Assembly: GCA_963921825.1 (NCBI GenBank)
Contig: OY997593.1
Span: forward strand, 60,744,039-60,808,038
Reading direction: 5' to 3'
DNA: 64,000 bases
Origin: Erodium maritimum
Lineage: Eukaryota; Streptophyta; Magnoliopsida; Geraniales; Geraniaceae
The notes beneath the pieces were generated by a model that was not told the DNA's origin, did not search any database, and worked only from the letters and a program-made list of their open reading frames with translations. Each line of letters begins with the position of its first letter. The stretch's first letter is position 1. Both the position numbers and the translations under genes were made by a program. Shown one piece after another: positions 56,951 to 64,000 of this stretch.

Positions 56951-57426
56951 GGGATAATTATCATTCCCAACCCCAAACTTTACGTCAAATTCATATCCTA
57001 ACCCCTTCTCACCTTTCGTTTCAAATCTTAACCTCAACTTTCGTTTTTTTTCAAAACCTATCATTTAATGTTCGAATTAACGGAACAGTTAATTTGCTAG
57101 TCACGTGCACACTTAAGTGACCCCATATTTCGAATTTATACCCATTTTGTTTCCTTAAAACTACTTCTTAAGTGTAAGATTGTGAATGTGAATGGATTTA
57201 GGAGGGTATCAATGAGAGAGGGTCAAGGGTAAAAATGGGAATAAATTCGAAATATGGGGTCACTTAAGTGTGCACGTGACCAACAAATTAACTGTTCCGT
57301 TAATTCGAATAGTAAATGATAGGTTTTGAAAAAAAAACGAAAGTTGAGGTTAGGACTTGAAACGAAAGGTGAGGAGGGGTTAGGATATGAATTTAAAAGT
57401 TTAGGGGTGGGAATGATAATTATCCC
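56951..57426. mobile_element. Foldback MITE, Mutator-like, 476 bp
   Basis: Arms of more than 200 bp: GGGATAATTATCATTCCCAA at the left equals the reverse complement of the right end (GGGATAATTATCATTCCCAC). The inner stretch CACGTGCACACTTAAGTGAC is matched by GTCACTTAAGTGTGCACGTG. Flanks TTAAAAAAA and CTAAAAAAA agree at eight of nine bases. Non-coding. It lies 215 bp beyond the stop codon of the PPR gene. Confidence 0.85.
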
Positions 57427-57641
57427 CTAAAAAAACTGTTATTTTATAGATTACATAAATGAATAATCTCTACTCTCTAGTGTCAAGCTCGGATTCACCT
57501 AAAGCTCAACCTGAAAGCTAACACCATAAATTTAACATGGTGACGCCCTTCTTGACATGCATATCGATTGAGATCCATAACTTGTGGATGCGAAGTTCTT
57601 GTGTAACAGGTTAAAGTCTAATTTACCTTAAAGCTTATTTG

Positions 57642-59408
57642 TCAAATCCAACTACAACCAATTTCTTTCCTCACCCCTTTCTCCTTCATCAGCTTCCTTA
57701 TTGCTCCAATATTACCCCATTCTCCATAGCTAGCGTAAATATTTGACATTATGACACAAACATATTCATCCAAACCCTTCAATTTGATGACATTAGCGGC
57801 CGCAACCTCTGCAACCTTCACATCCTTACATGCACCCAGCAACGCCCTCCAAACCAACGCGCAAGACTCAAAACCCATTTCGTGTATGATCTCCTCTGCC
57901 CTCCTGACCTCTCCTCTCTGTCCCATTAGGCGAACTATAGAACAGCAGAGCTCTATAGTTGGTGTGATCCTATACTCCTTAATCATCGACTCAATACACC
58001 AATTCACAGTCTTCATTGGTACTTCATTATGTGAGCAAGCTGATAAAATGTTAAGGAAAGTAACGTCATCGGGTTTTAGATCCCTCACCTCTTTCAGCTC
58101 CTCAAGAAGATGAATTGCCTTTGCATGGTCGCCGTTGTGAGCAAAGCCAGAGATCATTGCATTCCAAGTCACTAAGTTCCTTCTTGGTAACAATCGAAAC
58201 ATCAGTTCTGCATCCTCCATCTGCCCACATTTTGCATACATGTTGATTAAAGCACTTCCTACAACTACAGAGGAAGCCAAACCATGCTTCACAGTGCAAC
58301 AATGAATTAACATTCCCCAAATTAGAGCTGCCAGACCTGCAACACCACTTAAGATGCTTGAAAATGTGAACTGGTCCATTTTCACACCATTGGAATGCAT
58401 TATAGTGAAGAAATCCAAAGCTTCTCTTGCTTGATTCCGGTTCACATATCCTGTTATTATTGAATTCCAAGAAGATGAATTCGGGTTTGGCATAGTAGAG
58501 AGGATTCTCATAGCATCTTCCATCTTGCCAAATCGTGCAAAACCATTAATCAGTTCATTGTATGAGATGGTATCTGGGTTAGGCATCTCAAGCAAAAAAT
58601 GGGAAGCAAGATCCAACCTTTTGTTTCTGCAACTAGCTGCTATGACTGAGTTCCAAGAAATAGCGTCCTTGGCTGTCATATGGTGAAAAACTCTGATTGC
58701 CTCTTCAACTGACCTGCATTTCCCGTACATATCAATCAAACAATTGGAAACAACATTACTACATTCCACACCAGACTTGACAATCTTGGAGTGAATTAAC
58801 TCGCCTAAGTGCAACCTGCTCTCTTCTCTGCAAGCGGCTAAAGCAGAACTGAAGGAGAACGAGTCTGCGCAAGTGACGGACCTGTCCAGCTGAATAAACA
58901 GACCCAATGCTGTCCTAAACTGTCCAGAGCGTACATGCCCAGAAATCAGGGAGTTCCATGACTGCACACTTGGTTCAGGAATTTCAACAAACACCTTGTG
59001 TGCATCATTCAGCAAATCCATTTTCACGTAGAATTCGGTGAGGGCGGTAGAGACGGGGACATCCGAGGCAAAACCAGATCGTAGAATGTAGCTGTGAAGC
59101 TGCTGGCCGTAAGATACCATGCCCAAGTTCGTAGAAGCTCGAACCAGATGAACCAGAACATAGCCGTCAGGTTTGGTTGGAGAATGGAACACCTTAGACA
59201 AGGCCAGCTCAGCTGTGAACCCTCCTCGGGCTATGGCGGAGACGATATCAGTCCACGTTTCGAACTGTTCTTCTCGGACCACCGAATCGACATGACCGCT
59301 CCGGGGAGAAGACTCGGTGGTGCTCCAACGCTTTGGCGGAAAAATAAAGCATGGTTGGTTTTTATTTGGCTTCGGAAGGTATTTTTGGAGTCTCTTCAAC
59401 AAGAGCAT
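57642..59408 (-). CDS. E-class pentatricopeptide repeat (PPR) protein, At5g47460-like
   Basis: An intronless frame of 588 residues. The first 30 residues are basic without acidic residues (MLLLKRLQKYLPKPNKN...), a likely mitochondrial presequence. PLS-type PPR motifs then fill most of the protein, for example SWNSLISGHVRSGQF (about 150), CLIDMYGKCRSVEEAI, SYNELINGFARFGKMEDAM, SWNSIITGYVNRNQAREAL, ALINMYAKCGQMEDAEL and TWNAMISGFAHNGDHAKAI. The C-terminus has the E-motif region (VWRALLGACKD, YVCVIMSNIYASYGEWGNI, KEKGVRKEIGCSWI) and stops right there. There is no E+ or DYW domain. PPR proteins of this class bind single-stranded RNA in organelles, mostly for C-to-U editing, with a deaminase partner supplied by another protein. 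The overall order resembles Arabidopsis At5g47460, from memory. No repeat is broken, so it looks functional. Confidence 0.92.
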   Translation of the reverse strand: MLLLKRLQKYLPKPNKNQPCFIFPPKRWSTTESSPRSGHVDSVVREEQFETWTDIVSAIARGGFTAELALSKVFHSPTKPDGYVLVHLVRASTNLGMVSYGQQLHSYILRSGFASDVPVSTALTEFYVKMDLLNDAHKVFVEIPEPSVQSWNSLISGHVRSGQFRTALGLFIQLDRSVTCADSFSFSSALAACREESRLHLGELIHSKIVKSGVECSNVVSNCLIDMYGKCRSVEEAIRVFHHMTAKDAISWNSVIAASCRNKRLDLASHFLLEMPNPDTISYNELINGFARFGKMEDAMRILSTMPNPNSSSWNSIITGYVNRNQAREALDFFTIMHSNGVKMDQFTFSSILSGVAGLAALIWGMLIHCCTVKHGLASSVVVGSALINMYAKCGQMEDAELMFRLLPRRNLVTWNAMISGFAHNGDHAKAIHLLEELKEVRDLKPDDVTFLNILSACSHNEVPMKTVNWCIESMIKEYRITPTIELCCSIVRLMGQRGEVRRAEEIIHEMGFESCALVWRALLGACKDVKVAEVAAANVIKLKGLDEYVCVIMSNIYASYGEWGNIGAIRKLMKEKGVRKEIGCSWI

Positions 59409-59614
59409 TACTTCATTGTGGTGCGCTATTGCTATACTCGTCTCTTAAAAGATACCTTTGGGCTCCTATTCAGGCACAACTTTTTCTCTAAGAGTCATAC
59501 AGTTTGGGCCAAGGCCCATATCCGATGGGTTTTTAGTCCATCATGCTCTCTTTTTTAAACGTGTTCATTATGCTCTTGATATATACATGATGGGCTTTAT
59601 TTCCAAACAGGCCC
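59409..59614. promoter_or_regulatory. Upstream region of the PPR gene
   Basis: Only about 200 bp separate the PPR start codon from the retroposon at 59615, so any promoter beyond that distance has been displaced by the insertion. No TATA box could be identified with confidence. Confidence 0.4.
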
Positions 59615-59624
59615 AAGTGAAGAT

Positions 59625-60658
59625 TTTTTTTTGAAATGAGCAATGAGATAATACATTAATGTCAATCAAAGGTTATATAATAGAACCAAAGTTCTTGGGT
59701 TTTAGAATTATATCCGAGCCTCCTCGTGGATAACTCAGTTTTCTTGGACTCGTAAAACTAGTCTTGATCGTAAACACAAACTGAAGAATTTCTCTTACCA
59801 CATTTTCAATTAAATAAAACACATTACGAAAGAACCAACTAAATAAATCAAAAACTACAATTCAAAGCGGAATAAAACCAATTAAGAACCCAAAGACTCA
59901 TGTTTCGTAATAAAACTAAGCAGAAATAAAAATGAACTTGCGATGCTTCCTTGACATTCCCGAAACGGCCCAGCACCGACTGACGCTCATAGCTTTCGTA
60001 GTGGGGTGCCTTCGTACTGTCAATCCGTCTTGAATAGCAGAGATAACCCGACCTTGGTTTCCATAGAAACAAGCCACATTCCTATCGTACCCTCTCCCCC
60101 TGGATCCTAGATCCACCGACTATACTGCTCAAAAACCTTCTCCAACCTGCTAGTGCGGGTACTCGGTTGGTAAAGCTTTACCAAAATCAAACCTCGACTA
60201 CTCTAGGCCATAGGTTGTGGAGATCGATATCGGAGTAACCTGAAAGCTCGCTATAGTCTCTTATACTTGTGTTAGGAACAAAAAGGAGGGGGGAAACACT
60301 GGCGGCAGCCGAGGGCTGGTGGGCGCGAGCGGAATAGAGGGTGTCAGAAGCAGAGCCGTCCCGGTCTGGCAAGCGCGTGGCTGTCCGACGACCTATGGTG
60401 GAAACGTCGGTAACAATGCCTGCCATATCCGACGACGACCTGCGGGGAGAAGTCGGGATCTCGCCGTCATGGAATCGCCGTCTAGAAAACGAGAGTGAAG
60501 AAGGGGATGCTCCGACAAAGATTAACATAAGACCGACCGGATGAAAGAGCCCCATTGACAACTCTCATAGCTAGAACACGGGAGCCACCGGTGGCTACAG
60601 TAAAACTTGAGAGAGTTGTGGTTTAGGGTTTTTTTCACTCCGTTGCTCAAGTAACTAT
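59625..60658 (-). mobile_element. Short A-tailed retroposon, LINE deletion derivative (copy D)
   Basis: A T run (59624-59632) is the minus-strand poly(A) tail, preceded by ATTAATGTATTATCTCATTG. AAGTGAAGAT (59615-59624) outside it matches AAGTAAAGAT (60659-60668) at nine of ten bases. The minus-strand 5' end has AAAAAAACCCTAAACC, and the frame 60561-60187 (124 codons) is Ser/Arg-rich with no known domain. Similar in length and design to copies A and F. Confidence 0.7.
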
Positions 60659-60668
60659 AAGTAAAGAT

Positions 60669-62468
60669 CTTTGAATATAGGAACACCACCTAAAGTTGTA
60701 AACAAATTTGACGCTTCATTTTTCAATTAAATTCAGTTTCAATTCAAAAAAATATTTAAAAGATCAAATTATGAATAGTTTTCTATATGTAAGTATCTTT
60801 ATATCAAGAATTGATTGTAAGATATTTTGAAAAGAAGCTTGGCCCACTAAACATATACATAACCTATCATGATCATGTATGTACCTACCAAATTAGAATC
60901 ATTGCAATGAAGCCCTTCTTCACCTTCACCTTCACCTTCAGCTTCAGCTTCACCTTGTGTGTGTGGTTGAGTGCAGGCCCTCGTGACTAGCGGGCCTCCC
61001 ATAAATTCTTGCCTTTAATTCCAAGACAGATACCCTCTTGACTTTTGTGTTTTGGTTGGAATTCTCACTACTCAATGCCTTTGCACATGAACTGTTTTAC
61101 CTGCAATATAAGCTCTAATTTTATTATAGTTTTATATATTTTATTTTGCTATGATTGGTTCCAAATTGAGATTAAAATTTTAAATCTCCGAATAAATTGG
61201 ATTGACGTATTCGTTTATATTTTTCATCTTTTATTATAAGTAGGATCGATATTGTTTGGTTGAGTCTTTTGCCTCTATTTTCAATGCATATCCAGAAAAG
61301 AAAAGAAAAAAAACATTAACTGATTAACATATGGTACAATATTTTTTCTGTAGAAGGTTTCAAGGATAAAAACGCACCGCTTCTTTGTACCGAGACAGAG
61401 ACATGACCTAGGGAACATAGTAACCTCCTTACCTAATAGTCTACTTTAAGCGTAATATATCTACCTACCATGCATCATCTTTTCGGTAGTAGAGTTGAAA
61501 CTACACACTTAGCGGTGCCGTTCATGGGATAACTAAGAATCCTCAACGAAATGGATTATGATTAAAGACTCTTTAGACGTTCAAGAAATGTTCAATATAT
61601 TATTAAATATGTTTTTGTCTGACAAATATATAAATGGAATAATTTTTTTGTAGGGAAAGTAGGTTGTAGCCGATAAATAATCACATACAAGTAGGTTAAA
61701 TAGATGTTCATCTTTTTTTTTGTTGAGTAAAAAGGTATGTATCCGATTAATCACGAAAAATCAAAACATATATCAAGGAAGAACCAAACATAGTTTAGGG
61801 ATAAAACCCGATTCAATCCAAGTTATTGGACGGTATCCCCTTCTTGAAGCTCAAGAAGGTGATCTAACCCACACAGATAAGAAACTAACAATTTTACAAA
61901 AAGACGTAGAAAAGATTGGATACCGATGATAAAGACTCTAACACGGGGTCAAGGGGCTAAATATCGAAAATGTGTCTGTCTTGGCTCGCGGGGGGACAGG
62001 CACAGTCACCCCAAGGAACATGGCCCTTCTAGATAGGGCTCGAAGTTGGTTGGAAGGTGGATAACACAAACCCCCAAACCCCTCTACCGCCTATCATAAC
62101 TCCCGACGAGGATATTTACCAACTCTCGTCGATGAAAGTGAGTGGGCCGTATCAGGTTGGTCTTGTTCCAGCGGGGTGTCCTTCAACTGGTGAAAAGTCC
62201 GCTTCCTCAGTGGATGCATTCCAAGAGCTCTATTGTTCCTTTTCCCTCGTAGTAAGTTCCCAATTGAGGTCCATCGTGCCATTGAGTGTGTTGGACGCAA
62301 ATCTTGGGTTTCCGGCTTGGGCACCTTGCTGACTAGGGAGCATATCCTCCCTTCTTCCACGTGCACGCAGGTCTTACGTTGGGTTGGTCTGCAAGACGAC
62401 CGTCGGGCCTGTATAGCTCGTCTTTCTCGAGCCCTTCTATCTTCGCAGATGAAAGTGGATAGAAAATT
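60669..62468. other. Gene-free spacer with a hexanucleotide microsatellite
   Basis: No gene seen. A (CTTCAC/CTTCAG)n run of about six units lies at 60917-60955. From about 61960 the sequence is GC-richer and may be the eroded downstream part of the LINE relic that follows on the minus strand. Confidence 0.45.
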
Positions 62469-63528
62469 CTACTGGTCAGGCGGGAGATAGGTGGGGCGAT
62501 CTGAAAGGGTGGGGGCATAAAATCGGTCCCTTCTCCCTCCCCATTCCCAGGTTATCGCTCTTTGATGGGCTTCATCGGACTCATTGAAAGTAGGTAGAAT
62601 TGTAGTCTTAATGGGTGGCATCCCCCAAGTTGGGATACATGTCTCTAACGCCTTAGGTACCATGGGCGGGTGAACATCTGTTGAACACCAGGGACCTATA
62701 GGAGATGAAAATAAGAATGGTACCACGAGGGTACCTGTTAGAGTTATCGACTTGAATGGAGTCGGAGTTGTTTGTCTCCCATCTGGTGGCTCTTCATGAA
62801 TAGAAGGTAAGGGCCCCTCATCCAATCCTCGTATCCTCTGATCCACCCATGGCAAGGTACCATTGCATGTTCTGTTAACGTGACCCGGACGACCACACTA
62901 TTGGCAGAAAGTCAGGAGGTCTTCGTATTCGAAGCGGATCATGAGGGGGTCTGAGTTGTCCTCTAGTTGTAGCTTTAAGTGACGTCGGAGATGCCTCGTG
63001 ATGTCAAGCTCCATCCGGAGTCCAAGGTAAGGGACACAGTCCCATTGCATGGTTGAGGTTTCTGGGTCTGCCGGCCCTACGGTCCCCACCTCCTTTTCGA
63101 GTTTTGAGGTTTTGAAAGTCCTCATCTTAGGGGTTCTGGCCTCCACCGGGATGTCATATACCCTTACCGACATGCAGGAGCTAAGAGCAACAATGTCCTA
63201 TAAAAGGACCAAGGCTCTCGTGCCCTAACATCATCTAGGACATCTTGGGATGGGAAGTAAATTTCCATAATATTCTCCGAAAGTGGTTAGACCATCAGGT
63301 TCTCCATCTTCCAAGCATTTGTAATATCGAACGAACTCTAACACTGGTAGGGTGGGTGTGCGTCCTCGGACACACCCCTTTACTCGTCCTTAAACTCATT
63401 GGACCTAGTGAGGCTGCGTAGTCAACCTCGCCTGGTTGTTTGGGGCAACCGAAACTGATATCATTGTTCCATGATGGAACTACGTTGCCGTTGATTTTTC
63501 TCTCTCCGTTACTAGCATGATCAACCAT
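62469..63528 (-). pseudogene. LINE ORF1 relic with CCHC knuckle (minus strand)
   Basis: In minus-strand order: MVDHASNGERKINGNVVPSW (from 63528), then after a gap with frame changes DMSVRVYDIPVEARTPKM, YLGLRMELDITRHLRRHLKL, MIRFEYEDLLTFCQ and the zinc knuckle CGRPGHVNRTC, then a Pro-rich tail ending near 62469. The knuckle would read C-Q-x-C-G-R-P-G-H-V-N-R-T-C but the third position is a TAG (62898-62900), where relatives have a Tyr or Phe-like residue. The DUF4283 core is mostly missing. No ORF2 follows in the window. Confidence 0.72.
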
Positions 63529-64000
63529 TGATTACACTCTCAATGAGTCGTATCGGAGGTGTTACGGTCCCGATCCAGTGGAGGGGGTTGAAGCAGTCCT
63601 TCTCGGAGGCCTTGAGTAACTAGGTGCGTCCAAATTTAATCGTCGGAGCCTGAGTCATGCCTCCGATGAGTTTGGATCGGAGGCGGATGCAGAGAAAAAT
63701 GCGAAAGCGTGAGCGGAAACTGCGAAGGAAGCGAGGGAGGCTGCGGAGGATGCAGCGGAGACAACGAAGGATGCGATGGAGGCAGAGGAGGCGACAAAGG
63801 AGGCAAAGGAAGCAGTGGTGGAGGAGAAAGCGACGCTGGTGGCAGTTGGTTGATCGGCGAAGGAGAAAAATAAGAAGATGGTGGTGATTGTGAAGTAGTG
63901 GTGGATGTGAAGTAGTGGTGGATGGTCGGGACGATGTGTGTAAAGCCACAAGTTCAACAACTTCAGGGGGAAGAAGGGGGTGGGGTCCATGGTAGACATG
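63529..64000. other. Ala/Glu-rich low-complexity reading frame, plus strand
   Basis: Between about 63656 and 63850 one plus-strand frame reads almost only Ala, Glu, Lys, Asp and Thr (EAREAAEDAAETTKDAMEAE), a pattern of alternating GCG/GAG/AAG codons with one stop early on. It has no start codon in frame nearby. The antisense frame is Ala/Ser-rich and open for 114 codons but has no domain. It may be a repeat expansion within LINE 5' sequence or a fragment of a coiled-coil or LEA-like gene. Confidence 0.3.

Noticed and set aside
1-64000. CRISPR array, rRNA or tRNA genes
   Set aside because: No regularly spaced short repeats with unique spacers, and no cloverleaf or rRNA motifs were noticed; the only tRNA-like match is the retrotransposon primer site.

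Overview
This is a stretch of flowering-plant (probably eudicot) nuclear DNA. The host genes have GT-AG introns in AT-rich spacers and belong to plant-typical families: an Agenet-domain protein of the G2484-1 type, a plant protein O-fucosyltransferase, an NFD6-like small protein and an E-class PPR protein. The rest is mostly layered, decayed plant transposable elements. The species cannot be told from the sequence.

Host genes. (1) 37-2297 (+) is the 3' half of a G2484-1-type Agenet gene running in from the left edge. (2) 2988-8076 (-) is a complete nine-exon O-fucosyltransferase gene, tail to tail with (1). (3) 36763-37062 (-) is a two-exon gene for a 67-residue putative secreted peptide of no family I recognise. 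(4) 54306-56009 (+) is a small NFD6-like gene with two possible C-termini. (5) 57642-59408 (-) is an intronless PPR gene whose protein stops at the start of the usual C-terminal extension. All exon models were joined by hand and keep the reading frame through every junction.

Mobile DNA. An 11.6-kb Ty3/gypsy element (10580-22169, minus strand) has 2.8-2.9 kb LTRs, an initiator-tRNA-Met primer site, a polypurine tract and a gag-pol wrecked by about a dozen stop codons of the transition type. A related solo LTR with a perfect GGTTC duplication lies at 45925-48573, and a second GC-rich solo LTR candidate at 42027-43616. A LINE (38817-41133) sits inside a non-autonomous hAT-like element (38356-41378), both with target duplications. 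A Harbinger-type element (30343-32555) carries only a decayed ORF1. Other LINE relics lie at 50936-53849 (+) and 62469-63528 (-), and a Ty3/gypsy pol relic at 49321-49930.

Small elements. Six short (about 0.8-1.4 kb) A-tailed retroposons appear to be LINE deletion derivatives; four have target duplications I could locate (9080-10119, 26756-27829, 43992-44805, 59625-60658). Inverted-repeat MITEs include three foldback elements (1743-1994, 41410-41882, 56951-57426), a pair of hAT-like MITEs (22353-22514, 32785-32934) and a hAT-like MITE with a perfect 8-bp duplication (45215-45438).

Limits. No alignment or database search was run. Family names rest on recognised motifs, and identity or age statements are by-eye counts.
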